Shown: positions 1 to 12,490 of the stretch, in pieces
Numbering within the stretch: position 1 is the first letter of the stretch
Layout of the letters: the number at the start of each line of letters is the position of its first letter
Source: Tanytarsus gracilentus
Taxonomy: Eukaryota > Arthropoda > Insecta > Diptera > Chironomidae
Assembly: GCA_038502055.1 (NCBI GenBank)
Contig: JAXRKN010000045.1
Coordinates: 9,909,501-9,973,500 of the forward strand
Direction: 5' to 3'
Length of the DNA: 64,000 bases
Position numbers and translations under genes: made by a program
Notes under the pieces: model-generated
What the model was told of the DNA's origin: nothing
Seen by the model: the letters and a program-made list of their open reading frames with translations, nothing else
The model's database searches: none

Positions 1-3000
1 CTCCTTTTCATTGCTTTTCACTCGTAAGATGAGAGAGGAGATCGAGGGCTTTGCTCATGGCGTGAGATAATATAAGAACGAATTGAATTATGCTAAGAAA
101 ATTATGTCGAGACTTTAATTTCATTGACACTTTTATCGATAGAACTCAATTATTGTCATTGTCTTATGGTCGAGGGGTGGAAACTTTTTTAAATTTTATG
201 ACAAAAATAATTAAAATAATTTTAAAAAATACTTAAAATAATTATTGATAAAAATAAAATTAAAAAAATCGCCATCAAGTTCTCATCCCTCGGCTATCAT
301 CCATTTCACACGCTCTCACCATCGTTCATTTTTCTTCATCTCACTCCAACACATCAGATGAAGGATTTTTCTTATTATTCTGAAAGAAGATGATTGCAAC
401 CAACATTGCATGACTTTAGTCTTTTATACTTTAGCTTCTATTCGAAAGGAAAGTCATTCTCTTTAAAAAGTAAAAATTTTTTCACCCTCATGAAAATTAT
501 TCCACACAATATTTTTCCATTAAGCGCCATTCACTTTATTGCATTACATAACTTCTTCGTGTTGATGCTGATTTTTTTTCATCTCATCCATGAGATTGAA
601 AATTATTATTCAACGATAAATTTCTCAATAGTTGGAGTGAGTTGGGCGTCTGTCGATTGCGATAAAGTTAAATGATACAAATTTTGGTCTCTAATCTAAA
701 TTGCACTAAAGTCATTCATCGATTGACTGTACACACGCATACATGAAGTATGACATAATCAATGGTTATTATACACTGAGGGGTGATGACGTGAATATTT
801 TTAAGGGTGAGTAGCACACATGCTTGAACATCGTCGCAACCCCTCGAATTTATCAATCGTTATTGTCTATCTGCAGCGAGAGTAAATCTTTTCCAATTAT
901 AAAAATTGATTTTGCCTAGATTGAAAATCGCATGAAGTAATCCGCTTCTAATTGATTTCAATCCCTGCAAATTTTCATTGATAAATTGTGTGGCCATGAA
1001 ATTTATCAAGGGGTGGAGGCTTGAAATTTTACAATAATTAAAATTATTTAATTGATTTTGAATTAATTTTTTAAATAAATTTTTATAAAAAGTTTTCTTC
1101 CCTTGCAAATTTTCCACACATGACAAAAATTTCATTCCTAAAATTTGCTACGCACTGCATGGATTTAATTAAGTGGCAAATTATCTCCCAAGAGAATCTC
1201 TTTCAAGGGTAGAAAAAAAATACGCAAAAACCTCCTCATAAATAAATGCGATTTAAATCATAAACAACTTGGCATAAATTCGTTTTCACAACGAAAAAAA
1301 TATTTCATTCAATTTTCATCTCTTTCAACGTCAACAAGGCTCGAGAGAGCGAGGATAATAAAAATTTCAAAATGCATTTGCGAATTTCATGAACACCGCA
1401 ATCCATTTCCTCTCATGTCCTCATCACTTTCAACGAATGGAAGCAACATTCATCACTAAATGATTTATCGCAAGCCTCCCTCGTGCAATTTTTATTTTTC
1501 TTTGCTCTCTTCATCTTCAGCCACATCATACAGTGGAAGCTGTGATGAATTGATACTCATGTTGAGGCGGTTTTTATTGGGTGTATGTCTCAAAGACATG
1601 ATGTAGCGAACATATGAGGATTTATCGCGTTTGTGGTGATGAATTTGACGCGAAAAGCAATTTTTTTGAGAAAAGGGGTTTATTTTTACACAACTTGAAA
1701 TATTTTATTTAGAAAACACAAATTTATATTTTTAGTTAATCTTAATTATCTTTCGAGCATCTCATTTATGAATAAGAGTGAAAGGAAGTCAAAAGGAAAG
1801 AATGAAGTGACATAGGAAGGGAAAGAGAGTTGATATCATACGGAATGGAGTGTCGCTCAGTAAACAACTCTCGGTTTCATCATGGGATGATGACAAAGTA
1901 TTTAAATTATGGAAGAATGGCATTTCTATTTTGTCATTTCACTCTTTCATCATCATCGTGTCATACTTTCTACTTCCTCTCTCGCATGTGCCACGAAAAA
2001 AACTCGCAAATCATGGTAAAAGTGTGTCAAAGGGAAAAAATGAGGAATTTTGAGAACGTCATTAAAAGTCGAGTATTGACTTTTAAATCAAAGCGGGAAA
2101 TATCGCAATAAAATTCACTCAGTTCTCGACCCCTCAAATTTCATCGGAAGATAAAACGTGCACACACTTTAATTGACATGCAATAAAGTTCCACTAAAAG
2201 TGCCGAGGCTGAAATGAATACAGAAAAATAAATAAATTTATTGGTACTTTCGGTGGGGTCGTGTAGCGTATTCGCTTAATTGCTCTTCATTTCTTTTATT
2301 TCCTCTCACTCGTAACCCGACTAACCGGCACACCCGCACAAAACAACAATTTTTATGTTACAACACGCATCGAATATAAAAAGCTAGAAGAGCAAAAAAA
2401 ATGCAAATAAATTTCAACCGCAAATTGGCAAAAATGCTTCAGTGGTGGAGGGAAGTGAATAGGAAGTACAAAGAGCACGCACTGAAACTGAGCTCGAAGG
2501 AAATAGAGAACAGAGGGAAATGGATAAAAAGGGAGAGAAAATATGTATTGCAGAAACGTATGATACCAATAAACAAGTCAATAATGTTAACGAGTGAGTT
2601 TCCTCCTTCAACTTTTTGGCTCCCTTAGATTTTCAAATTGCGAATTTTCATCTTCTTATTGTTTCTTTTTTTTTGGTTAGTCGACCTTACTCAAAGTTGA
2701 TTTTATTTGATCGTGATGCTTCTGAGAATTTAGATTTTTAAGTTGAATTTTTTTGAGTGTGTTGAAAAAGAATTAAAGAAAATTTTCACTTAAAAACTTG
2801 TTGATGGTGAAAATGTGAAATTCACCACAAAACTCAACACGCAAAATTTAACAAAAACTTCAGTACACAATTTATTCGAGTGAAGACTGTTTACCAAAAT
2901 TGAAATTTTGTGGTGAAATATTTTTCTCACCACTTTTTTCACCAATTTATTTCCAAATTTTATTTCTAATTTGAATTCTTCTTATTTTATGTTTTTGCCA

Positions 3001-3483
3001 ACTTTCTTAATATAATTTTAATACTTCACTCGAAGTCAGCAAATTCAAATTATCTGCAAGTAACTTCAACCCCTCTTAAATCCATTAAAACATTCACACT
3101 CCAACTTTTGCAATCTGTCAAAATTGCGTGAATTTTTTTATTAAATTCTTCTTTTTATTTTGACGTCTCGTCGCCTATAGAAATATTTTCACAATTTCTC
3201 TTCATCACACATCAATCGACTTTTATCCTCTTAACAACAAAATCACTCAAAAGCTCGATTTAAGCCGAGAAAGATGAAGAAATTTCCCCTTTATTTATTT
3301 ATTACATTTCATTCTTTCTTCCTCTCCCCATTGTCGTTTTCTTGTTTTTTTTTATTTTCATTTTTTCGCTCACGAAGTGCTAACACAAAAATCAGCAGAA
3401 AAATATGAATGGAAGGCAAAACAATAATGCGAGAGCGATTTTCTTATCCGTAAGCAGATAAAGGCAACAAACGAAATCAAAAT

Positions 3484-3484
<1 letters not shown>

Positions 3485-3514
<30 letters not shown>
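3485..3514. repeat. Poly-T tract (30 T)
   Basis: An uninterrupted run of 30 T followed directly by a short A-run. It is a homopolymer repeat, possibly the A-tail of an old retroposed copy on the minus strand, but no element body or target duplication is visible beside it. Confidence 0.9.
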
Positions 3515-3521
<7 letters not shown>

Positions 3522-5456
3522 TTTTTAAAATAAGGGGTGGTGGTGTGTTGAGTTTGGGCGCTGTAAGATTTTTTTAAATATTTTTTGACCGTTTTTACAC
3601 AACATCTGTTGCGAAGAAGAAAAAGGGGAGAAAGAAAGCGAAGTTGATTCAATTGAAATCCTATTTAATAGAAAGTTGCGTTCATATCCAATAATAAAAA
3701 TCTCGGAGAAATGCTGTCAATATATTCTAGGAAGATTTCAAAGAACAATCTTCGTCCATTGATTCTTCCCTAAGGTCGTGAAGTCAAGGAAACAAAGTAT
3801 TATTGCTTTTTACTATTGCCTAGGTTATGAATTTCCCTTGCGGTAATTTTCCTTCATTATTATTTGAAAAAATGGACATAAAATATTTTCCTGTAATTCA
3901 AAAATTCCATGAATCAAAAAAAATTTAAATTTTCCACCAGGAACAGCAATTCTGGCAAATTTCCTCATGTGTGAGTCATGTTAAAATGCACTCATGTGAA
4001 TCGAGTCTCATTCGACCTCGTTTAGTGCTGTCAGACGCGCATATCGAATGAAAGTCAAGCATCCTCATGAGATGCTATGGAAACCACTCAAATGCCGCGG
4101 CAAATCTAATAAAATTTATTTCCAGCAATAAATAAAAAATCTGCCATCGTTGATATCGAGAGAGCTGTGAATATACGCAAGGAAAGGCATTGTGTCGTAA
4201 AACTTACGACCATCCTTAAATCTCCAAACTTTAATTAAAAGACTCTTCGGTTGGGGTTCCGATATTTGAAATTATGGAAGGTAGAAAATAAAACAGAGAG
4301 AGAAAATTGTCAATATTGTGCCTGTCGAAGCTGAAGAGCATCGAGGCGGCAGTTCCAATCGAACGCTTCTCCCCTCAATCTCATCCATTTATATATTTTA
4401 TGGAGTATGGTGAAAAACTAATAAAATTAATCATGAAAATAAATACACGCTCAATAAATTAGAGAAAATCATTACGCATTTATGTGAAAGCACACACAAT
4501 GTAGAATTTAATTTAAGCACACATGAATACCTCGCAGTGGATGCTCATGAAAAAGGGGGAGATATTGATGATTTAATTAAAAACTGATAAGAATATTTTT
4601 GGGTGTTTTAAAATTATTCGGTCACGAAAGTTTTTGTCAATTTTGAGTAAGTAAGATTAAAAAAAAAAATGGATGTCACTGGCGGTGTGATTTTTGAGGG
4701 CTTTGTTGGATGAAAACTTTTGTGTTATCTCCTTTTCAGGCAGGAGTTTTGTGACAAGTGTAAAAACGTATGTTCACAAAAGATCATCTTGAATTACATC
4801 TAAATATTGCTTTTTTGTTCACTAAACTCAAAATTTATCTGGATTTTAAATTTTGTAATTTTTAACTTTCACATTCATTTGGTTAAAGTTTTTAAAGAGT
4901 TAACCAGAAAATTTAGTTGCACTCAAAACGGTAAATTTCATCCACTTTTGAATAATCTTTTTGTAATTTCCACGCTTTTATGTTGAATTTTTTCCTGTCG
5001 CTTTCATTTAACACCTAATTTTCCTGCCAATGCAATGGTGGAAGTTTTAAATGGGTGCATTGCATCAAGTTTACAACTCATATACATGTGGGAGAGTGAA
5101 AAGTATAACAAAAGTCCTTAGACACAATGATGGGGGGGGTGTTGTTGGTTTCTTTTATGTTCTTCTTCTTATACCTCCATAACTTTAATAATCCATGATA
5201 AATAATGCAATGTGGGGCACATTGTGCTTTATGATTATAATTAGTCATGGAGGGAGGGGAGAGAAGTATTTTTTTCTCGCATAATGAGCATGATATTCAT
5301 GAGAGAGTAATTACCAGAAGATGACAATGTCACTTGAGAAAAAAAAGCAGGTAAAGTATTTGCTGAGAGCTTTTTAAGACTTTTTTATAAGTATTTAAAA
5401 TTTGACATGGTTAAAAAGATGTTTTTAAAAAGATGCTGAAAAAAATTTTTAATTAA

Positions 5457-5497
5457 GGATTTGACCTAAAATAATTTAATTAATTAGGATTCGAACC
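5457..5497 (-). repeat. Dispersed B-box-like motif, pair of copies
   Basis: Two copies lie 20 bases apart. The one at 5487-5497 reads GGATTCGAACC, the exact complement of the tRNA B box GGTTCGAATCC. The one at 5457-5466 (GGATTTGACC) is degenerate. The flank CCTAA on the minus strand matches the other copies in the window. There is no tRNA body around them. Confidence 0.6.
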
Positions 5498-6645
5498 CAA
5501 TTCTCATTTAAATTGTTCTAAAAAACGCACTGATTTAAAATTATTATTTTAAAATTTAAACCGTTAGAATTTCAAATTTATTTGTCGATTTAAAACTTTA
5601 TGTTAATAATCGTCATCAATCAAAAAAGTTGAATTTCATCTCGCTAATAAAACAACAGCAAAAAGTTTCGAATTTCATCAAAAAACCAAGATTAATTACT
5701 CAAAATTCCGGGAACTTTTCACTTTTCTAAATTATCGAAAAAGACGAATTTAAATTAATCAGTTAAAAATAATTGTTCGCGCATCATTTTACTCTCTTCA
5801 CGTTAAAAAATTTATATTTATTATCTTCTTGTTCCACTTTCATCACCACCAGCCCGCACAAAAAGCGAAGAAAGTAGTAATTATGATAATGTAGTGAAAT
5901 ATTCAGCGTTAAAAGATGTACGGCACCGAAAATATAATCCTCAGGCGTAGAAATTTTAATGACAATAATTCAGTGCTGATGAGATGAGGAGTGTGAGGAT
6001 AAAAATGAGAGCAAATCTCAAATGCTTTGCAAATATTGACAATGCAATATGAGCGAGACGTTGTCGTAAAATGGAAAATTAATTTAATTTATTTACAGAA
6101 GATTGCGAGAGAAGGCTGCGATGTAAATGCATGAGGGGATGTTGAAGAAATTTAACGCGTGCATATTTAAAAGTTTTTTAGCGCAAAAATAATTTTGTAA
6201 TTGAATTAAACGAGTTGAAAATTTTTAATTTTTTTTTGTTAAATTTTTAAATTTTCCCTCACTCAGCTCGATTTTCACTTCTATGGAAGTGGAAATTTAT
6301 GAACAACGTTTTTATAATTTTTATTTATGGATTCTTTTGTTTGCTCTCGTTTTATCGCATTTTCAGCATTTTTTCCCCTCTTTTCAAATGTGCTCTAAAA
6401 GTTCTCCCCTTTAGAGTTGTTTTCTTTTTTTCCTCATTGTCTCTTCCCTCCCAAAAATGTTTCTAAAGACCATTTAATCATTTAATTGTTGTGATTTATG
6501 GTGCATACCTCCACATAAACATAAACACGGAGACACTCACCATGCATACAAAATAAATTTCATTCTCTTTATTTTGGAGTGGGAGAAAAACTTTTCATTA
6601 TTTTTATATTTTTTTTCGAAGTAAAGTGTGAATCAGCAGGAAGTT

Positions 6646-6801
6646 ATGGCGGCGTCGATTCAATGGCTAAAGCATAAGGCGATACTCAACATGAGCTCTC
6701 GGACACAGAAAATATCTTTTGTTTATAAGCGAGAGAAAATTGGAGAGTCTATAAATTTTGTATCGGGACATCAAGCTGTTCAACCGTCATCAGCAACATG
6801 A
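6646..6801 (+). CDS. Possible small ORF, 51 aa
   Basis: A 51-codon ATG-to-TGA frame that is less AT-rich than its surroundings (MAASIQWLKH at the start). It has no recognisable domain, signal peptide or neighbouring exon. The preceding context (agttATG) is unremarkable. It could be a chance frame inside a more GC-rich non-coding patch. I do not recognise a protein and would not annotate it without transcript or conservation evidence. Confidence 0.1.
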   Translation: MAASIQWLKHKAILNMSSRTQKISFVYKREKIGESINFVSGHQAVQPSSAT

Positions 6802-7585
6802 ATTTTTTCGCTGTTTTTCATGTTATGTTGTGGGGAGTTATAAAATTATTGTTGCGTACTTTAAGAACAGTTTAAAATGCTCTCAAGGGAGTGCTAAGTG
6901 CTCTTAACGATTTCACAAATTTAAGTTGTTAAAAATTACTTCGGATAAATTCAGAAAATCAAAAAAAATCTAGGGTAAAATTGATTGATAAAAATAATTT
7001 CGCTGAAAAATTAAATTGACCAACAAAGATTGCTAAGGAAATGGAATCAAACCATTAAATCCTTATTTCCATTCAATTCCGAACCATCTTTTGTTCCTCC
7101 CTTTTTATCTCTCAACCACATCCCTTCACTCTTTGTCGTCCACCCGATTGCTAAAAATGAAAAAAAAAAATTATAATCCACCGAAGCAAAAACAGAAAAA
7201 GAGAGAAAAATAAATTGTCATGCTGTTATGCTCGTGAGGCGGCAAAAATTCGTTTGGTAATGAATGAAATGAAGGGACACAGAATTTTTTTGCAAAGGAT
7301 AATAACTTGATGCTATCTGAGGGGGAAAAGAGAAAGTTGTTGTTCGTCTTGATTTATTGGGCGAGTTTTACGCGTTCGATGTTCTTTATTAGTTTCTTTT
7401 GGTTATGATTGTGATGAATTGTTTTCAATTTTTCTCAGTTAATTTTTCAATTCGTCAAAATAATTTTTAAATGTGGGAGGATTTGAGAAGGAAATTTGTC
7501 ATTAGGTATTTCAATTATTTAATGGGTTTAACAAATAATTTTAGAAGATGTGAAAATTAAATGAGTTATTAAAGAAACAATTTCA

Positions 7586-7596
7586 GGTTCGAATCC
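7586..7596 (+). repeat. Dispersed B-box-like motif, exact copy
   Basis: GGTTCGAATCC embedded in AGGTTCGAATCCTAAA. It is identical to a tRNA B box, but there is no A box, acceptor stem or anticodon arm in the preceding 70 bases. Confidence 0.6.
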
Positions 7597-7860
7597 TAAA
7601 GTTATTAATAAAATTTTGTCTTTGCATAAACTTTTTATTTTATTTAACGTTAATTTTCTTAATTAATAGAAATATTATAGCTCCGCTATATATTAATTTT
7701 GGATTTTTCCAAAACATGTTTTCGACCCCTAGTGCCAAAACATTACATTGTGCAATACCAAAACATATACTCAAATGATAGGCCTAGTCAAACCCTACAA
7801 ACTGGCGAAAACAGATTTGAAATCGGTTGATCCTACGAGGAGTTAGAGCCATTTAAGTCA

Positions 7861-7914
7861 TCTTACTTTCTTACTTTCTCACTTTCTTACTTTCTCACTT
7901 TCTCACTTTCTTAC
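7861..7914. repeat. 8-bp tandem repeat TCT(T/C)ACTT
   Basis: Six and three-quarter units of TCTTACTT or TCTCACTT in a row, strictly in an 8-base period. It lies inside the putative TIR element. Confidence 0.9.
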
Positions 7915-8090
7915 GATCTTAGTGAACGCCATATCTCAAGAACGGCTGGTCGGATTTGATTCGGGTTTGTGGCTAAAGATCGGGTTTTGGCTCTAGTTGT
8001 GCAAGAAGTATTTAGTTTTGAGGTATGACCCTTCAAGGACCGTCCCTGAGTGCAAAAATGTCCTTTTTCATACAAATTTTCTTTTATATG

Positions 8091-8450
8091 GCTTCATGGG
8101 TATCGTTGAACTCGTAATTGCATCAGGAATCGATTGGCATTGACGATTTTTGAGGAGTGTCCATCATTGCCGGCCTGGAGTGCCACTAATGCCCATTTTA
8201 CAGAACTATGGCTTCATGTATGTCGTTGAACTCGTCATTGCATCAGGAATCGATTGACATTGATGATTTTTGAGGAGTGTCCATCATGGCCGACCAGGAG
8301 TGCCACTAATGTCCATTTTTCAGAACTATGGCTTCATGTATGTCGTTGAACTCGTCATTGCATCAGGAATCGATTGACATTGACGATTTTTGAAGAATGT
8401 CCATTATGGCTGGCCTGGAGTGCCACTAATGTCCATTTTTCAGAACTATG
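8091..8450. repeat. Three tandem 120-bp units
   Basis: The phrase GCTTCATG starts at 8091, 8211 and 8331, exactly 120 bases apart. Each unit continues with near-identical sequence (TCGTTGAACTCGT, then GCATCAGGAATCGATTG, then AGTGCCACTAATG) to 8450. Units differ by only a few substitutions, so the expansion is fairly recent. A 60-codon frame across the last unit (8374-8556) is a by-product of the repeat. Confidence 0.92.
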
Positions 8451-9271
8451 GGGTACTAATCTAAGACAGCGGAGCTATTGGAAATGGCAACGCCGTTTGC
8501 AGACCCATCTTGTTTTTTTCGTGCTCAAAACTATTTCTATAAATTTTCATCCTTAATATTTTTTTACATCTTTTCAATCCCCTTTTTGCAACCAGGATAA
8601 TAAAGTCGTAAAAATACATTTTTCTCTTATATGAGTCATAATCAGTAAATCCCTAGCAATTTAAAAAAATCCAATCTCAATTTTTTGCGACCATTCATGC
8701 GGATCTGATTGAAGAATTTCTACAATTGTGTGTGTGTTCATGTCGATCTAATTGAATTATGTCGAGAAGTCACATAAATAAAGAACATCTCTAATGCGTT
8801 AATTTTTTTTCGTAAGCAAAATTTTTTCCCTCATTGTCGCACAAATTTAAGTAATTTGATTGTATCGCATTAAATGTGCATGAATTTTATTTTTATGCTT
8901 TTTAGTCTGCTGCTTTCTGAGTGAACAAATTTAATGTTTTTTGGGGTTGAAAGTGAAGCAGGAAAAATTATTATGAGGAAAATTTCTGAGAGCATCTCAA
9001 CGACTTGGGAGTAATTAACAAGAAGAGCTTTTTTGCATCTTGTATGCCGCATCATAAATGAAAATGATTTCTCGTTTCTTTGGACCACACGATATAAAAA
9101 GCGAGAAGAGTCGAAAGAGAGAGTGATTTAATCTCGGAAGCCACTTATCGCATTGTGTTTTTCCCAGCATCCTCAAGAGTTGAATAAAAAATTTGACGAG
9201 GGGTGGAAAGTTTGATTAAAATTTGATTTAAAAAAACAGCAAGTGAATACAACTTAATTTTTTAATTTTTA

Positions 9272-9282
9272 GGATTTGAACC
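9272..9282 (-). repeat. Dispersed B-box-like motif, CpG-decayed copy
   Basis: GGATTTGAACC, which on the minus strand lies in AGGTTCAAATCCTAAA. It differs from the core by the CG-to-CA change expected from CpG loss. Here the flanks also pair, giving a T-arm-like stem of six base pairs. Confidence 0.5.
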
Positions 9283-12200
9283 TAAATTTTTTCATCTTCA
9301 AAATCTTCTGTAATTTTTACAATTAACTTTTGAAATATAACTGACAAAATTTCAATACCTTGACTCGTGAATCCACTCAACATCCTCATGCTTCATTAGG
9401 AAGATAAATTTTCATTCTCACTGCACCATCCTACACACACATCACTGCAAATGAATAAAGCATCATATTGGCTTGCCAGTAGCACATTTTTGGCAAAACA
9501 ATTTGCGCACAAAATTTGTTTTTTTTTTCACGTTTAATTGCATGCCATTAATGTTTTTAGTATTCTCACTACGGTGGTGGGAAGAAATTAGTGCTTTGGG
9601 TATTTTAAACCTTTTTTCTCTGTGAGAAAAAATGAGAAATAAATTTTGTGTTGAGCAATTAAAAATTTCTCGTGAATAATTTCGACGAGATGCCTAAAAA
9701 AGTGCATAAAAAACTCTCCGAACACGACTGAACTACATTTACAAGAGAATGCGATGGAAAAACTTTTTTTGCCAAAATTTCACGTTCACCACGGAAGAAA
9801 TTAATTCGGATCATTAAAATTTAAAATTCGAGTACGTGAATCATTAGCTTCATGAGGGATTTTTTGTGCTCGTGTGCGCTGTTGCTGTTACCTCGGTATA
9901 AAATGAAAATGACATTTCTCGAAACATTAATCCTCTCTCCGTTACGGTAGCGTGCCGTGTTTCTTCCTTGTTCAACTGTCTCCTTTTTGGGTTTTGCTTG
10001 CGCGTTCGTGGAAAATTTCCATTTTATGACATCACGAAACTGGTCTTTTTGAATTCTTTGGATAAAGTTTGAGGATTGCGGTAAATTTTGGGAGAAATTT
10101 AAAATTTAAATAAAAAATTAGAAAATCATAATTACCAAAAAAATCAAATTTAAAAAATCGATCTCTAAAATTTTCCGCAAGAACACCGCAAGAAATTTTT
10201 GAAGATTTCTCTCACGTATTTTATTTTAATTTCGTCCTGGTAATTGCACTTTGAAAACTGTTTTTCAAGTGCTTCGATGGGATTTCGTGTGTGTGGTTCA
10301 CTTCTTGTTTCTTCGCTCTCTCAATCGACACGCCGGCAGTATGAAATGTGAAAATTGCTGTTGCTGTTGAAAAATCCTCTTATGATATGGACGTGACTCA
10401 CTTTTCGAGAGGACTTTTGTATGTTGTGGCATTAGAAAGAGTCGTTGTTGTCATGCATAAGTGTTATTTCATTGGCAATTCAACAAATGTTTTAAATCGC
10501 TCGAAAATCGTGACAAATGCGTGGCTAATTGTTTCAAGATGTGACAAAATTAATTTAAATTTTGACATTTTTGAACTTTAAATTTTAAAGTTTAAAAGCT
10601 GTAATTTTACCTTCAACATCATCCGTGGGCGCTTTAATCTTCTTTTGTATTTTTTGGTGATTATTTTTGTTTTTATTTTGTCTAAAATAAATTGCTTGAA
10701 ATTTTAGATTCGTTGACCTTTAAAATTTTTGCTAGCAACGTTTTTGATTTTCCAAAAGAGCGAATCTTGTTTTGAAAGCGTTCAATTGCAAAGAGGTACT
10801 TTTGAGTGTCGTGTTCACTTAAGGAGAAAAATTCAAGAAATTTTAAACAAAAAATATTTTCAAAAAATTCAAATTTAAAGCCAAAATTTTTTGAACAACC
10901 CACACAAAAAATTGAACTCCACTCAATAAATTTTAACAATTGTTTAGTTTAATTGTTGAACCACCCTCGAGGGGACCGAAAAGCGTTTTGAAGATTTAAT
11001 TAAAGCGTAGCTAAAATGTTTTCTAATTGGCGACAAATTTTTACATCATTGTCATCACCCCTTAAACTATTTTCATTCATTAACCGCCAATGCCGCACGA
11101 CACGATGGTAATTTCTGAGGAGAGCCATATAATGATATGTTTTCAGACACAACGTGTGAATGAATAATATAGTGATGAGAGGAGGGAGTGTGTGCTTAAT
11201 GATATATGTGCGATGAAGAGGGTGAAATTGAATTACGCGCAATATTTTGTAACATTTGCATATGAGTATGCTCTTAATGCAATATTTTCCATTTTAGTAA
11301 CGACGTGTGGTGCGCGCTTACATGACGTAATCTTGTGGCAAATTTTTTATCACATTTTTCTTTTAAGTTATGAGAGGGAAGAAAATCTTGACATGTGAAA
11401 TATTTCAATTATTTTTTCAAGAGATGGAATTTTTTTAAAAATTTTAATTTATTTTTTGCATCAATAATTTTTTAAAATTCAAAAAAATTAAAAGTTGCCA
11501 CCTCTTGACTTTTAAACCTCAAAATAAATCCCATTTAAAGAGAAATATATTTTTTGATAAATTAACCCAGATATTTAAATCTAATTATATTCTCTAGTGC
11601 ATCATCTGTTGGCAGCATAAATTTCAACTTTATTTAATTCTTCTTTCATCTTTTCAGCAAACATTTCTCGGTGCTGAATAATGCGATGCAATTTATCAAT
11701 AATTTTCCAACCCCATTCCGGATTTTAAACACGCTTTCCACTTAAAAGTGGAAATTTATAGAGATAAATAAACCACAGTTGCTAAAATAATAAATTTGCA
11801 TTCATATTTTTCCATTTCCCTCGGATAATATTTTTTTAAAAAGAGGAGCGTCTAGAGAAAATATAAGAATCATTAGTGCAGCATTTGTGTTCGTCTCAAA
11901 ACAACAGCAGCAAAAGCGAGTCCTTAAGTGATTCAATTTTTTTCCGCTTGAAAAAGAGAAGTTTTAGGTAGCAAAAGGAATTTGACAAGGAAATAATGAC
12001 GGTATACCCGAGCCGCGGATGTATTGCTCGGATCTTCTATCGCGATATATCGATGTTTTTTAACCTAGAGAATTGTTTCGACATATATCAAAAAAATATG
12101 GAAAAGGATTCCGAAACAACTTAATTTTCCCATATATACACACTTCGACTTCACAGTTGCGATATTTCCTTTAACTTTATCGCTCCCTAGGGTATTTATT

Positions 12201-12297
12201 GATTTTTTTGTGATACATTAGAATTTTTTTCATCCAAAAAAATAAAATATTTTAAAAACTTTTTTTAACGTTTTTTATAGTTTTGAAAAAATTAATT

Positions 12298-12490
12298 ATA
12301 AACCGTTATAAAATAAAAAACTTTTATCATTTGAAAATCAAGTTTAAAAATTGTAAATTCGTTAAAAACAAACTTTATTAATTTAAAAATGACATTCAAA
12401 TTTTATAAATCCGTTAAAAACAAACTTTAATAATTACAAAAATTAAATTTAAAAATCATAAATCCGTTACAAAAATTAATTTTATTAAAT
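12298..12490. repeat. Degenerate tandem repeat, period about 53 bp
   Basis: The phrase AAA(T/C)CCGTTA or a close variant recurs near 12299, 12355, 12407 and 12460, each time followed by similar A-rich and CTTTA-type sequence. The low complexity makes the unit limits approximate. Confidence 0.6.

Larger units (their letters stand above)
1..7677. other. Non-coding AT-rich region, no gene seen
   Basis: No open reading frame here looks like a gene: the longest are about 93 codons, rich in Phe, Lys, Asn and Ile as random AT-rich DNA would give, and none shows a known domain or exon signals. I saw no RNA gene. It holds a 30-T run (3485-3514), three copies of the dispersed B-box-like motif (5457, 5487, 7586) and a 51-codon ORF at 6646. 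It may be intergenic or part of a long intron of a gene outside the window. Confidence 0.7.
7678..8477. mobile_element. Putative non-autonomous TIR element containing tandem repeats
   Basis: The ends are the inverted 10-mers TAGCTCCGCT (7678-7687) and AGCGGAGCTA (8468-8477); the outer TA could be the target duplication. The interior holds an 8-bp tandem repeat (7861-7914), a stretch that differs in composition from the flanks, and three 120-bp tandem units (8091-8450). It has no transposase frame. The short TIR makes the exact limits and family uncertain; it is best described as a MITE-like element. Confidence 0.45.
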
